Assembly: GCF_007293315.1 (NCBI RefSeq)
Contig: NZ_VLXZ01000013.1
Location: 1 to 64,000 of the forward strand
Length of the DNA: 64,000 nucleotides
Direction: 5' to 3'
Source: Alkalicoccobacillus porphyridii
GTDB lineage: Bacteria; Bacillota; Bacilli; Bacillales; Bacillaceae_D
Part shown: piece by piece, positions 19,038-28,079 of the stretch
Position numbering within the stretch: the first letter of the stretch is position 1
Layout: each line of letters begins with the position of its first letter
The notes under the pieces: model-generated
What the model was told of the DNA's origin: nothing
Database searches by the model: none
Seen by the model: only the letters and a program-made list of their open reading frames with translations
Position numbers and translations under genes: made by a program

Positions 19038-19436
19038 ATGAAAGTAGTATCACTTAATGACGTTATAGGAACAGAAAATGAAGTAAAAGCCAAAAACGGA
19101 AACTGGGTCAGCCGCCGTTTGCTATTTAAAAAGGACGGAATGGGTTACTCAGTAAATGACACAATTATCAAAGCAGGAACTGAAACACACATCTGGTACC
19201 AAAATCACCTTGAATCGGTCTATTGCATCGAAGGCTCAGGTGAAGTAGAAACCATCAAGGACGGCAAAGTGTGGCCAATCAAAGCTGGCGACATTTACGC
19301 TCTTGACCAAAACGACGAGCATCTATTACGCGCTCACGAAGGTGGAGACATGAGAATGGTCTGTGTCTTCAACCCACCACTAACCGGAAAAGAAAACCAT
19401 GACGAAAACGGCGTCTATCCCGTGATGGAAGATTAA
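19038..19436 (+). CDS. ectC: EctC, L-ectoine synthase
   Basis: A 132-residue cupin that cyclises N-acetyl-diaminobutyrate to ectoine, a compatible solute made under salt stress. The family features are [37 protein letters not shown] and [17 protein letters not shown], which hold the iron-binding Glu/Tyr/His residues. It has a GGAGGGG ribosome site and the usual length (about 130). It is the last gene of the operon, followed by a hairpin repeat acting as terminator. Confidence 0.97.
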   Translation: MKVVSLNDVIGTENEVKAKNGNWVSRRLLFKKDGMGYSVNDTIIKAGTETHIWYQNHLESVYCIEGSGEVETIKDGKVWPIKAGDIYALDQNDEHLLRAHEGGDMRMVCVFNPPLTGKENHDENGVYPVMED

Positions 19437-19486
19437 TTAAATGCACATGTAAATGTAAGAGGCTGGGACAAAAGAATTATTACTAT

Positions 19487-19542
19487 TCTAAAAGCTGAAG
19501 AATGTTGGAGTCTCTCCATTCATTGTTCAGCTTTTTTATTGT
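19487..19542 (+). repeat. 56-nt hairpin repeat (copy A), probable terminator of ectABC
   Basis: The stem AAAAGCTGAA...TTCAGCTTTTTT with an inner GAATG/CATTC pair ends in a T-run. The whole 56 nt recur without change at 26616-26671. It is preceded by GAGGCTGGGACAAAA, an intergenic motif common in Firmicutes. Confidence 0.85.
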
Positions 19543-19605
19543 CCAAACGAGGCCTAAATGAAAAGGATCATTGAGATAAAAGGGCGTAGTTAGGTTATCT
19601 CATTA

Positions 19606-19655
19606 CCGTCCCGCGGTAAGCGTGCCCCCTATTTTGGGAGCGACGGACGAAGAAA
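19606..19655 (-). repeat. dispersed repeat, isolated left-arm fragment (copy 2)
   Basis: The CCGCGGTAAGCGTGCCCCCTATTTTGGGAGCGACGGACGAAG-type sequence is the left arm of the modular element in reverse orientation, without core or terminal inverted repeats. The 19437-19753 gap otherwise contains only the hairpin repeat. Confidence 0.75.
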
Positions 19656-19753
19656 CGAATCATGATCCCTTTCTATCCATGGTATCAAAATCAAAAAATA
19701 AAAAGGAAACAAGCATCTATGCCCATTTCCCCTTCTTATTTATTAAAATTTTA

Positions 19754-20050
19754 TTAATGAACATACACCTGCTCAAATTCTATATCTTTTAAATCTAAAC
19801 CGATCTTGCTCAGAAACTCTTGAACCTCTTCCATCGTGTCTAGAGGATATTGCGTTTGGCATAGATGACTCGCACGTTTTAAGCTAGCTTGAAAGCTCTT
19901 GCTTTGCATTAGATCACTTTTCATTGAATAAATAGCCTGGAGCACTTTTTCATCTCGTTCAAAACTAACAAAGCCATCACTTTCATTAAAATACACAATG
20001 AGTGGCACATTTGTATGCGGGTGTATAATGTGTGCCTTGTATAAATTCAC
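19754..20050 (-). CDS. hypothetical protein
   Basis: A 98-residue soluble protein beginning MNLYKAHIIHPHTNVPLIVY, with a beta-rich N-terminal third and a helical rest. No known motif was recognised. A GGGGGAG.. site precedes the ATG. It lies between the ectoine operon and rlmCD on the rlmCD strand but is separated by a 74-nt gap. Coding is supported by codon pattern and ribosome site only. Confidence 0.55.
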   Translation of the reverse strand: MNLYKAHIIHPHTNVPLIVYFNESDGFVSFERDEKVLQAIYSMKSDLMQSKSFQASLKRASHLCQTQYPLDTMEEVQEFLSKIGLDLKDIEFEQVYVH

Positions 20051-20124
20051 CTCTAGCTCCCCCTATGCTACTTTCAGATTATAAGTATTGTATGTTTCCC
20101 CTATCAAATCTTTATTAAACCTGC

Positions 20125-21516
20125 TTATGACTTATGATAAACAAGCTCTGTCACACTCTCTACCTGTGCGGTCCATGGAAACATATCTACCGGCTGGATG
20201 TTTTGAACTTTATATCCAGACTGCTTAAGTTGCTCAACATCCTTTGCTAGAGTCGATGGGTTACAGGAAACGTAGACAATTCTATGCGGCTTAGTCTGTT
20301 TTAATGTGTGAAGAAGCTTTTGGTCACAGCCAGTACGTGGAGGATCTAACACCACAACGTCTGGTTTCCAGCCCTGCTTGCTCCATTTAGGAAACCAATC
20401 CTCTGCTTTTCCGACCTCGTATTGATAGGAGGTTACCCCATGTTTAGCTGCGTTTTCGCGTGCATTTAGAATGGATTCCTCAATGACATCCATACCTCGG
20501 ATGTCCCCCGCTTGATCAGCTAACCATAAACCAATGGTTCCTACTCCACAATAAGCATCTACTACTTTTTCTGTGCCAGTTAATTTTGCTGCTTTTTTTG
20601 CTTCATTGTATAGTACAACCGTCTGTTCTGGGTTCAATTGAAAGAAAGCACGAGCAGATAACGAGAAGGATACATCTCCGAGGGTCTCCTCAATGGTTTC
20701 TTCACCTGAAACTAGCTCGGTTTTATTACCGAAGATGATTGACGTCTTTTGTTCATTAACATTGTGCATAAATGAAGTAACCTCAGGCAATCTTTTTTTC
20801 ACCTGTTCAATCAGCTGTTTACGTTTCGGTAACGAAGGCTCTGCAGTAACAAGTACAAGTTGAACATCTTCTGAGGTAAAGCTGACTCTTGTGACGATTG
20901 TACGAATGGCCCCGCGATGCTTCCTCTCATTGTATATGGAGATATTAAGGTCTTGTAGAATTTCCTTCATGACTTGGGTGACATGGTTTGACAGCTTATG
21001 CTGCACCATACAGGCAGAAAGATCAATGAGGGTATGTGAATTTTCCGCATATAACCCAGCCTTAAGCTGACCTTTGGATTTATTCACTTGAAGTTGGCTT
21101 TTATTTCGATAATACCAAGGGTTCTCCATTCCCAATGTTTTTTGAATGGGAAGTTCACGTTCCGAGAAGCTAGTATATCGTTCAAAAGCCTGTCTCACTA
21201 AATCAGCCTTTTCTTTTAGAGTTGCCTCATATTGCATATGCTGAAGCTGACAGCCGCCACACTGGTCATAGATCGGACAGGGGGCTGAGATTCTATCTGG
21301 AGAAGCTTTGCGGATTTTTTTAATAGTGGCGTCAGAAAAACGGTCTCCTGGTTTCGTGACTGTTGCAACGACTTCTTCTCCTGGCAAGGCTCCTTTTACG
21401 AACACAACGTGTCTTTTAAAGTAACCGACCCCTTCTCCGTTAATTCCTAAGCGTTTAATTGTAAGTGGAAATTGCTGACCTTTCTCCACCTTTGTATGCT
21501 GATTCGTTGATTTCAT
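20125..21516 (-). CDS. rlmCD: 23S rRNA (uracil-C5) methyltransferase RlmCD
   Basis: A 463-residue SAM-dependent methyltransferase of the RumA/TrmA family; in B. subtilis the homologue methylates U747 and U1939 of 23S rRNA. It has an N-terminal TRAM domain (about 10-65), a 4Fe-4S cluster with [11 protein letters not shown] plus the later Cys of SACMVQH, the SAM motif [22 protein letters not shown], and the catalytic Cys in [13 protein letters not shown]. The start MKSTNQ at 21516 has GGAG 9 nt upstream; the open frame continues 26 codons further without a ribosome site. It could be either B. subtilis paralogue YefA or YfjO. Confidence 0.88.
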   Translation of the reverse strand: MKSTNQHTKVEKGQQFPLTIKRLGINGEGVGYFKRHVVFVKGALPGEEVVATVTKPGDRFSDATIKKIRKASPDRISAPCPIYDQCGGCQLQHMQYEATLKEKADLVRQAFERYTSFSERELPIQKTLGMENPWYYRNKSQLQVNKSKGQLKAGLYAENSHTLIDLSACMVQHKLSNHVTQVMKEILQDLNISIYNERKHRGAIRTIVTRVSFTSEDVQLVLVTAEPSLPKRKQLIEQVKKRLPEVTSFMHNVNEQKTSIIFGNKTELVSGEETIEETLGDVSFSLSARAFFQLNPEQTVVLYNEAKKAAKLTGTEKVVDAYCGVGTIGLWLADQAGDIRGMDVIEESILNARENAAKHGVTSYQYEVGKAEDWFPKWSKQGWKPDVVVLDPPRTGCDQKLLHTLKQTKPHRIVYVSCNPSTLAKDVEQLKQSGYKVQNIQPVDMFPWTAQVESVTELVYHKS

Positions 21517-21653
21517 TTCTAGACACTCCATTTTTTTACTACGTATACTATAAAGTATAGCATGTTCACGGATCTTCCTAAACTTACTAAACACTTTGAC
21601 CTCTATCTCTGATAAAATGATAAAAGTAATGGCTAGTGGAGGAGTGAAAACTA

Positions 21654-22016
21654 TTGTCTATACCAACAGATGTAGCGTCCCTGCAGATTATGGCGCACGT
21701 CTACAAACGTCAAAGCGCCCAGTCTACCTTTGAAAAAACAGTAGAAAGCTTAGTACGTTCAGTACCTTATATTGATTGGGTCGGAATTTATTTATATGAA
21801 CAATTAGATCATAAGCTGGTTGCTGCATCCTGCTTTGATGATGATTTGAAATGGACATGTAATGGAGAACTGAAATTTCCTATTAAAGACTCTGGTGATC
21901 AGGAGATCGGCATGATGATTGTACGCAGCAATCAATCCATTGCTTTTGATGTAACAGATGTGTCCACCCTAAAAACGATTGCAGCTGCAATTGGACAAGA
22001 AACCCTTGTTAATTAA
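21654..22016 (+). CDS. GAF-domain protein
   Basis: A 120-residue single GAF domain with [24 protein letters not shown] and a C-terminal helix [14 protein letters not shown], similar in layout to small cytosolic GAF proteins such as YtsP/fRMsr. The catalytic Cys triad of free methionine-sulfoxide reductases is not seen, so that activity is unlikely. It starts at TTG 21654 behind GGAGGAG. It is divergent from rlmCD. Confidence 0.75.
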   Translation: MSIPTDVASLQIMAHVYKRQSAQSTFEKTVESLVRSVPYIDWVGIYLYEQLDHKLVAASCFDDDLKWTCNGELKFPIKDSGDQEIGMMIVRSNQSIAFDVTDVSTLKTIAAAIGQETLVN

Positions 22017-22039
22017 CCCATATGATGATTCGTTGTAAC

Positions 22040-22068
22040 GAACCCCGACCATAATCGGGGTTTTTTAT
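22040..22068 (+). terminator. terminator after the GAF gene
   Basis: The stem AACCCCGA...TCGGGGTT is followed by TTTTATTT. Confidence 0.9.
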
Positions 22069-22150
22069 TTATGTATTAATATTAATATTAAAAAAATAAG
22101 GGATCCATTCCCTTATTATTGTAAATAGTTATACCAATGGCTACCCTAAA

Positions 22151-22520
22151 ACAAGCGGAAAAAATAAGAGGGCCGACACCTGCGGGATGTACAGGAGGCC
22201 ACTGAAAAAGTTATGAAAGAATGAGCTGAATGGCGCCGCTACAGGAGAACCCTACGCTTTCCGCGGGAACGGCCTCAGCCCTCGAAGTGGAAAACCGCCA
22301 CTTCGATGTCTTCAGACGCGTTCTGTTCCGAGGAGTCTACGGGTTCTCCTTTCGCTAACGTTCTGCATTAAACAATTGAAGAACGTTCGCAGTCTTATTA
22401 AGATCGTTTTTCAGTGGCTTCGATGAACAGGTTCATTGAAATAAGAGTGCAAAGCCCGATTAGTTCAATACCTGCCCGCGGTAAGCGTCCCCCTATTTTG
22501 GGAGCGATGGACGAAGAACA
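22151..22520 (-). repeat. dispersed modular repeat, copy 3 (complete, reversed)
   Basis: All three modules are present in reverse order relative to copy 1. Right arm 22151-22194, core between the inverted repeats GAGGCCACTGAAAAA (22195-22209) and TTTTTCAGTGGCTTC (22407-22421), left arm about 22468-22518. It fills the gap between the GAF gene and pdaA. Confidence 0.85.
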
Positions 22521-22557
22521 AATCCTGAGCCCCCTCTATCCACACACCTTTTTTTGG

Positions 22558-23346
22558 TTATGGTAAAACATCACTAGATACAAGTTCATCTAAGCTTTCA
22601 AAGCAGTACCCTTGTTTTTTGGCCTCATCAATGACTCGAGGTAAAGCCTCTGCATTATCGCTTGAAACCGAGTGAAGTAGCATGATTGCGCCTGGATGAA
22701 TTCTACTCATAATCTTTTCGTACGCGTAATCTGCTCCTTTTTGTTTATTCACATCCCAATCGGCATAAGCCAATGACCAAAAGACATTAATGTAACCCTC
22801 TGCTTCTGATAATTCTAGGCTCCGTTCACTGAATTCCCCCCGCGGTGGTCTAAGGTAGCTCATATAGTCTACCCCTGTAAGCTCGGTAAAACGTTTTTTT
22901 ACTTTTACTAACTCTCTGGCCAGGCGCTCATCATCTATAGCGGGCAAGCTTGGATGGTGCCACGAATGATTTCCAACAATATGTCCTTCAGCTACCATTC
23001 GTTTGACAAGCTCAGGCGCGGAATCTAAATAATGACCTGTCACAAAAAAAGCGGCAGGCACCTCTTTTTCCTTTAAAACATCTAGCACTTTCTCGGTATA
23101 CCCATTCTCATAGCCATTATCAAATGTTAAATACAAGACCTTGCGCTCAGTATCTCCAATAAAATACCCCCCTGCATTTTGCAGAAGTCTTAGAAACTCA
23201 GGCTCCGTAGTAGCAGGCTCTTCATTTTTTGAAGGCTTAAAGCTCCAATGAAGAACATCGTTATTCATTGTCTCTGCTGTAGCATTATTAGGTAAAAACG
23301 AAAGACAAAAAAGCACAATAATGAATAGTATCTGTTTCCATTTCAT
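22558..23346 (-). CDS. pdaA: PdaA, peptidoglycan N-acetylmuramic acid deacetylase
   Basis: A 262-residue secreted NodB-type polysaccharide deacetylase that makes the muramic-delta-lactam of spore cortex. It has a signal peptide (MKWKQILFIIVLFCLSFLP, cleavage near TAETM). The PdaA-typical LTFDNGYENGYT replaces the usual LTFDDG, and is followed by GNHSWHHPSL (metal histidines), RPPRGEFS and LLHSVSSDNAEAL. The start at ATG 23346 has GGGGTGA 4 nt away; the upstream extension lacks a ribosome site. It is yfjS in B. subtilis. Confidence 0.93.
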   Translation of the reverse strand: MKWKQILFIIVLFCLSFLPNNATAETMNNDVLHWSFKPSKNEEPATTEPEFLRLLQNAGGYFIGDTERKVLYLTFDNGYENGYTEKVLDVLKEKEVPAAFFVTGHYLDSAPELVKRMVAEGHIVGNHSWHHPSLPAIDDERLARELVKVKKRFTELTGVDYMSYLRPPRGEFSERSLELSEAEGYINVFWSLAYADWDVNKQKGADYAYEKIMSRIHPGAIMLLHSVSSDNAEALPRVIDEAKKQGYCFESLDELVSSDVLP

Positions 23347-23422
23347 AAAATCACCCCACACATGTTTAGCCTTAGCATGCATCTGTAGCGTTTATTTCAT
23401 TACACCATTATTTGGACAAACC

Positions 23423-23460
23423 AAAACCCCCGCCATCTTTAACAGGATGCGGGGGTTTCT
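23423..23460 (-). terminator. terminator after the CuA-like lipoprotein gene
   Basis: The hairpin AAACCCCCGC...GCGGGGGTTT, with a short T-run on the minus strand, lies 20 nt after the stop. Confidence 0.85.
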
Positions 23461-23479
23461 TTGGACGTACTAATACATA

Positions 23480-23860
23480 TTATGCTTCTACAACTAAGGT
23501 GGTAATCATTTCAGCGTGGCCAGCTCCACAAGGAATGGTGCATCGCACGGTGTATTCACCAGGCTCTAGAACAGCTGAGAATGAGCCCTCTCCATTTATT
23601 TCTACATCTGTTCCCTCTACTACAATTCCGTGGTTCCCCTCGACATTCTCGAGAGTAACGGTTACTTCACCTGCAGGAACCGTATATGATTCTTGATCAA
23701 AATCCCAGTTTGTCGCTCTTAAAATAACCTGTTCACCAGTAATTTCCTCTGCTGTTCCATTTTGATCTGTTTCTTCATTGTTATTGGCTGCTCCACACGC
23801 GGTAATAGCTATAAGGAGAAACAGTGCGACTAAAATAAACAGCATCTGCTTAAGTTTCAT
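23480..23860 (-). CDS. cupredoxin lipoprotein with CuA-like site
   Basis: A 126-residue exported lipoprotein. The signal peptide ends in the lipobox ITAC (Cys about 22), followed by an acidic linker. The mature domain is a cupredoxin with a C-terminal CTIPCGAGHAEM, that is C-x3-C-x3-H-x2-M, the CuA arrangement of cytochrome oxidase subunit II; an upstream His in EGNHGIVVEG could be the remaining ligand. No membrane hairpin or cytochrome c domain is present, so it is not subunit II itself. It may carry or deliver copper or electrons at the outer membrane face. There is no oxidase gene next to it; the bd-type pair lies 10 kb away. Confidence 0.8.
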   Translation of the reverse strand: MKLKQMLFILVALFLLIAITACGAANNNEETDQNGTAEEITGEQVILRATNWDFDQESYTVPAGEVTVTLENVEGNHGIVVEGTDVEINGEGSFSAVLEPGEYTVRCTIPCGAGHAEMITTLVVEA

Positions 23861-24053
23861 GAATAATACATCCTCCTACTTCTTTCTTGTCCCCTTAACA
23901 GTATACGCCCAGAACCCTTAAGCGTATATCACTTTTTAAAAATTTATTTGACCTTTTCGTTACTATTTATTTACCAAACGTTATCTTGCCCTTTTTTTGT
24001 TTGTGTGTTTTGATAAGAAGGATATGTGAATGTTATTGATGGAGGGTACATAA

Positions 24054-24863
24054 TTGATTGAATATAAAAATTTACTTAGAGGAATTGCAATGGGAGTAAC
24101 TGACGTGGTGCCAGGTATAAGTGGCAGTACGATTCTTATGGTCTTGGGCGTCTATGAACGATTTATTGCTTCATTAAGTGGTTTAACCAATCCACGCGAA
24201 TGGAAAAAAAGCTTAGGGTTTTTGGTTCCACTTGGGCTCGGTGTTGTTACTGCAATGATCGTATTTGCTCGTGTCATCAGATGGTTTTTAGATCACCACC
24301 AACCTGTTACACTTTTTTTCTTTATTGGTTTAATAGTAGGTATACTCCCAATACTTGCTGGTGAAATTAATATACGCCGTTCCTTTAAGCCTATTCATTA
24401 CGTTCTGTTAGTCATTGCATTTATTTGTATAGCTTTCACTGCATTGATTCCAAGCGAGGTTGACCTTATGACAAACTTAAGTATGGGTGACTACATCCTT
24501 TTATTTGTCTCAGGATGGCTTGCCAGTGCAGCATTAATCCTACCCGGAATTAGTGGTGCCCTAGTGTTCCTTTTGCTTGGTGTGTATACAACAGTCATAC
24601 ATGCAATATCTGAATTTCAACTTTTGATTATATTTGTTGTTGGGGCAGGGATTGCCGTTGGTATGCTCCTAACAAGCAAGTTAGTTCGCTACCTATTCGC
24701 AAACTATACCACCTATACATATGCTGTCATGATTGGACTTGTTGCTGGTTCAATTGTTGTGATTTACTCTAATGTTCTGCCAGGAGGCTCTGTATTAGGT
24801 TGCACACTTACCTTCTTAGCCGGTTTAGTCATAGCTTACCTATTAGGAAAAGTTAAAAAATAA
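24054..24863 (+). CDS. DUF368 membrane protein
   Basis: A 269-residue integral membrane protein with about eight hydrophobic segments. The internal duplication typical of DUF368 is visible: GVTDVVPGISGSTILMVLGVYERFI near the N terminus and SAALILPGISGALVFLLLGVYTTVI in the second half. Members are linked to recycling of the carrier undecaprenyl phosphate (PopT/UptA-type flippases). TTG 24054 is the start, with GGAGGG 7 nt before. It is followed by a terminator. Confidence 0.8.
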   Translation: MIEYKNLLRGIAMGVTDVVPGISGSTILMVLGVYERFIASLSGLTNPREWKKSLGFLVPLGLGVVTAMIVFARVIRWFLDHHQPVTLFFFIGLIVGILPILAGEINIRRSFKPIHYVLLVIAFICIAFTALIPSEVDLMTNLSMGDYILLFVSGWLASAALILPGISGALVFLLLGVYTTVIHAISEFQLLIIFVVGAGIAVGMLLTSKLVRYLFANYTTYTYAVMIGLVAGSIVVIYSNVLPGGSVLGCTLTFLAGLVIAYLLGKVKK

Positions 24864-24869
24864 TTAATT

Positions 24870-24923
24870 AGGTCTGAACCCCGTGATGAAATTGACATTG
24901 TTACGGTGGTTCAGATTTTTTTG
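24870..24923 (+). terminator. terminator after the DUF368 gene
   Basis: TCTGAACC at 24872-24879 pairs with GGTTCAGA before TTTTTTTG, with a long loop. Confidence 0.7.
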
Positions 24924-25041
24924 TGTAGGTTTTTCTATCGCTTTCAATAAAAATAGTTTTATGCTTATACATTGACGGCATGAACGACTTAAAATAAAAT
25001 ATATATACATTAACTAGGTAAAGGGGTGATTCGATGGGGCA

Positions 25042-25182
25042 GTGAATAGAATTCGTGAACTTGCGGCAGTATCTAAAGTAACAATATTCTCTGGTATGAC
25101 TCATACCGTACAGTTTTTGTTTCACACACAGCGCAACCGAATCACATTCAACTTTGCAAGGATTAAGGAAACAACGTCATAA
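25042..25182 (+). pseudogene. possible remnant of a regulator N terminus
   Basis: A short open frame starting GTG reads M-NRIRELAAVSKVT, which looks like the helix-turn-helix opening of a MerR or LacI-type regulator. The frame then continues with no recognisable domain and stops after 46 residues. A good promoter (TTGACG, 17 nt, TAAAAT near 24975-25005) and AAGGGGTG lie upstream. The opposite-strand frame 24901-25125 is judged a shadow. The 24864-25240 gap holds nothing else. Confidence 0.25.
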
Positions 25183-25240
25183 CAAGATTTAGCTTGCTTT
25201 ATACAAATAGGAGGTGACCCCTCTTTATAGAGGGATCTTT

Positions 25241-26581
25241 TTGGACAATATATACTTAAATTTGTTTTTTGTGGCTATATTAATTGCTCTCACTGCTTTT
25301 TTTGTGGCATCTGAATTTGCCATTGTTAAGATTAGAAGTACAAGAATTGATCAGCTCATTCAAGAGGGTCAAAAAAGTGCAGTTCTAGCCAAAAAAGTAA
25401 CCACTAACTTAGATGAGTATTTATCTGCTTGTCAGCTTGGGATTACCATTACCGCCTTGGGTATTGGACGTTTAGGAGAACCAACCTTTGAACGCATGCT
25501 GCATCCGGTTATTGAATCATTACCGCTTGCGAGTGGTGCCATTGTAACAACGGTTAGTATTGTCGTTTCATTTATGATTATGACATTTCTACATGTTGTC
25601 ATTGGTGAGCTTGCGCCGAAGACATTGGCAATTCAAAAGGCAGAGCGAATCACGCTGTTGCTTGCTCCTCCTTTACGTGCTTTTTACTTTATCATGTACC
25701 CGCTTATCTGGTTCTTAAATGGTGCTGCCCGTCTTTTAACCCGTTCTTTGGGACTAAAGAGTATGTCAGAGCATGATGTCACTCACACTGAGGAAGAGCT
25801 GCGTTTAATTCTTTCAGACAGCTATAGAGGTGGAGAGATTAATCAGTCAGAATTCAAATATGTAAGTAAAATCTTTGAATTTGATAATCGAGTAGCTAAA
25901 GAAATTATGGTTCCACGAACTGAAATTTCAGCTATTTCTATTGATGAACCAATGAATAAAAACTTAGAATTTATGCGTAAAGAACGATTTACCCGATTTC
26001 CTGTAGTAGATGGTGACAAGGATAACATCCTTGGGGTCATTAACGTCAGAGAAGTTCTAACAGATATTGTTTCACCTGATGTGACAAAAGAAATTATATT
26101 AAATGATTATATTCGTCCTGTCATCTCAGTGATTGAGTCGATTCCAGTTAATGATTTGCTTATCGAAATGCAGAAGCAACAAACTCACATGGCCATTCTC
26201 TTTGATGAATATGGTGGAACCGCTGGGTTGATTACAGCAGAAGATATCATTGAAGAAATCGTTGGAGAAATTAATGATGAGTTTGATGTGGAAGAAGATC
26301 CGCAAGTTCAAAAGATCAGTGATGACCATTACATCATTGAAGGGAAAACGCTTATCAGTGATGTTAACAAGCTGTTACATCTTGAACTAGACGAAACGGA
26401 TGTAGACACGATTGGTGGATGGCTACTTACAGAGAAGTACGATATCGCTGTAAACGAAGCCATGGAGTATGATCAATTCACATTTACAGTGATTGAATTT
26501 GATAACCACCAAGTCAAACGCATCGAAATTATGAAACAGCAAAGCAATCCGCAATTAGCAGAACAACTAGCATCCACATAA
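25241..26581 (+). CDS. mpfA: MpfA-like CNNM/CorC-family CBS-domain membrane protein
   Basis: A 446-residue protein with an N-terminal CNNM membrane domain of about four helices (ALTAFFVASEFAIVKIR opening, HVVIGELAPKTLAIQKAE), paired CBS domains (about 200-330, with VPRTEI, FTRFPVV and ILFDEYGGTAGLITAEDI) and a C-terminal CorC/HlyC domain (TIGGWLLTEKYDIAV). In B. subtilis MpfA is a magnesium exporter. The start TTG 25241 aligns with the usual MD.. start of the family and has AGAGGG 6-7 nt upstream. An upstream GTG directly abuts AGGAGG and a small hairpin CCCTCT-TTAT-AGAGGG covers this second site. Confidence 0.85.
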   Translation: MDNIYLNLFFVAILIALTAFFVASEFAIVKIRSTRIDQLIQEGQKSAVLAKKVTTNLDEYLSACQLGITITALGIGRLGEPTFERMLHPVIESLPLASGAIVTTVSIVVSFMIMTFLHVVIGELAPKTLAIQKAERITLLLAPPLRAFYFIMYPLIWFLNGAARLLTRSLGLKSMSEHDVTHTEEELRLILSDSYRGGEINQSEFKYVSKIFEFDNRVAKEIMVPRTEISAISIDEPMNKNLEFMRKERFTRFPVVDGDKDNILGVINVREVLTDIVSPDVTKEIILNDYIRPVISVIESIPVNDLLIEMQKQQTHMAILFDEYGGTAGLITAEDIIEEIVGEINDEFDVEEDPQVQKISDDHYIIEGKTLISDVNKLLHLELDETDVDTIGGWLLTEKYDIAVNEAMEYDQFTFTVIEFDNHQVKRIEIMKQQSNPQLAEQLAST

Positions 26582-26615
26582 TGATTAAAGGCTTGGAAAG
26601 AAGTATTATAATTAA

Positions 26616-26671
26616 TCTAAAAGCTGAAGAATGTTGGAGTCTCTCCATTCATTGTTCAGCTTTTTTATTGT
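26616..26671 (+). repeat. 56-nt hairpin repeat (copy B), probable terminator of mpfA
   Basis: Identical over 56 nt to 19487-19542, and again placed directly downstream of a plus-strand gene with an arm of the dispersed element beyond it. Confidence 0.85.
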
Positions 26672-26751
26672 ACAAACGAGGATAGTGTCACTCCAGAAAT
26701 ACAATTCACACGCTCAAGTACATAGAGGAATTGGAGGTTATCTGAGTAACA

Positions 26752-27010
26752 GTTCTTCGGTGGTCGCTCCCAAAAATGGGGGCATGCTTACCGTGGGAAG
26801 TTATTGAGGCCACTTTATATGATAGTGAACCTTCTATCAAACAAAAACAGTCCGAATTGTTGGTCCTTTGACTAATCGGGAACATGAGCGAAAGGAGAAA
26901 ACGTAGACTCCTACGGAACAGAACGAGTCTGAAGTTCATTGAAGTGGCGCACTTCCACTTCAAGGGCTGAGGCCGTTCCCGTGGAAAGCGAATTTTTCTC
27001 CTGTAGCGGA
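26752..27010 (+). repeat. dispersed modular repeat, copy 4 (degenerate)
   Basis: The left arm (26752-26800, CGCTCCCAAAAATGGGGG) is followed by half of the left inverted repeat (GAGGCCACT at 26806-26814), a diverged inner part and the conserved GGAGAAAACGTAGACTCC...TTTTTCTCC core (26894-27001). The right inverted repeat and right arm are missing. Confidence 0.75.
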
Positions 27011-27067
27011 TTTAATGCAATGTACGTGTTTCTAAGCAAGAACTATAGTTTGGTCTCGAACTTTATC

Positions 27068-27712
27068 TTACAACACCCCGCGTTTTGCTTGTTGTTCTAC
27101 GTTTAGTGAATCTAGGTGTGCGGTGCGGTTTGTATAGTGTATTAATGGTGTGTCCTGTTCTACCTGCCACTCTACCAAGGTCACGCTCGTATTTCCAATC
27201 ACAAAAGGACGTTGGAGGGTAGACCATTGTTCTTTTGAGATTAGGTACATAAGAAAAATACTGATAAAACCACCATGAGAGACGAGAGCCACTGAATCTT
27301 TTTTATGCACTTTTGTTAATTGATCTAATACGTATTCACAGCGTGCAGTTAGTTCGTCTACCGTCTCTGTGCCGGCAATGCCTGAGGTGATAATCGATTT
27401 TTCTTGAGTGATTGGATATTTCACTTTTATTTCTTCTCTTGTAAGTCCTTGCATTGGTCCTAGATGCACTTCTCGAATCTTGTCCCAGGTATGAATGGTT
27501 ACGTCTTTCACTTCACCAATCTTTTTCGCCGTTTCATAAGCTCTGGTTAGGTCGCTACTATATAGAGTGTCTAAGTGTATATCCTTAAAGAAGGAGCCGA
27601 TTAGATCTACTTGCTTTTCACCAAGGCTAGATAACGGGAAGTCCATTGACCCTTGTATTTTTCCTTCGAGGTTTCCTTGTGATTCTCCGTGCCGAATTAA
27701 ATATAATTTCAA
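27068..27712 (-). CDS. histidine phosphatase (phosphoglycerate-mutase-like)
   Basis: A 214-residue member of the RHG phosphatase family. The catalytic phospho-histidine is in LIRHGESQGN near the N terminus, the second His in LVSHGGF, with R in SSDLTRAYETA and E in REVHLGPMQG. The specificity (phosphoglycerate versus broad phosphatase like PhoE) cannot be decided. The TTG start at 27712 overlaps the stop of the upstream small gene in TTGA, and AAGGGGAG lies 6 nt upstream. Confidence 0.85.
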   Translation of the reverse strand: MKLYLIRHGESQGNLEGKIQGSMDFPLSSLGEKQVDLIGSFFKDIHLDTLYSSDLTRAYETAKKIGEVKDVTIHTWDKIREVHLGPMQGLTREEIKVKYPITQEKSIITSGIAGTETVDELTARCEYVLDQLTKVHKKDSVALVSHGGFISIFLMYLISKEQWSTLQRPFVIGNTSVTLVEWQVEQDTPLIHYTNRTAHLDSLNVEQQAKRGVL

Positions 27713-27912
27713 TTTGACTCCCCTTCTCTTTCCCAATCTTTTTTATATTGATTTGCTTTTAGCTGTAGTTGTTCAAGCATCTCTAGAAAATGCTCTAGCT
27801 GCTCTGGCTCGGCTGATTCTGCTTCAACTGAGTCCAAATTGGCGAGTAATAGCTGTAATCTGTTTTTTAAATAGGAAATTTGATCCTTCTTTTCATGCAC
27901 TGCTTTCCCCAT
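27709..27912 (-). CDS. SE1561-family small coiled-coil protein
   Basis: A 67-residue helical protein with the family pattern QISYLKNRLQLLLANLDSVE and EQLEHFLEMLEQLQLKANQY. It matches the uncharacterised SE1561 family of Bacillales. Its stop overlaps the next gene's TTG start, so the pair is coupled. It is divergent from yfkAB. Confidence 0.75.
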   Translation of the reverse strand: MGKAVHEKKDQISYLKNRLQLLLANLDSVEAESAEPEQLEHFLEMLEQLQLKANQYKKDWEREGESN

Positions 27913-28079
27913 ATCATCTCTCCTATCCTTAAATACTAGTTACTTCTAAAAAGCTTAACAGAATCATACTTATAGCTCAAATCGTAAGAGAACTTTTCAC
28001 TTTCAGTAATTTGGGTTATGATAATCTTGAAAACTTGGTGAAGGCTGTGTGTAAACAGCTGACTTAAAGGAGACTTACT

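Noticed and set aside
24901..25125. Minus-strand 74-codon frame after the DUF368 gene
   Set aside because: No ribosome site or family likeness. It overlaps a terminator and a promoter-like region on the other strand.
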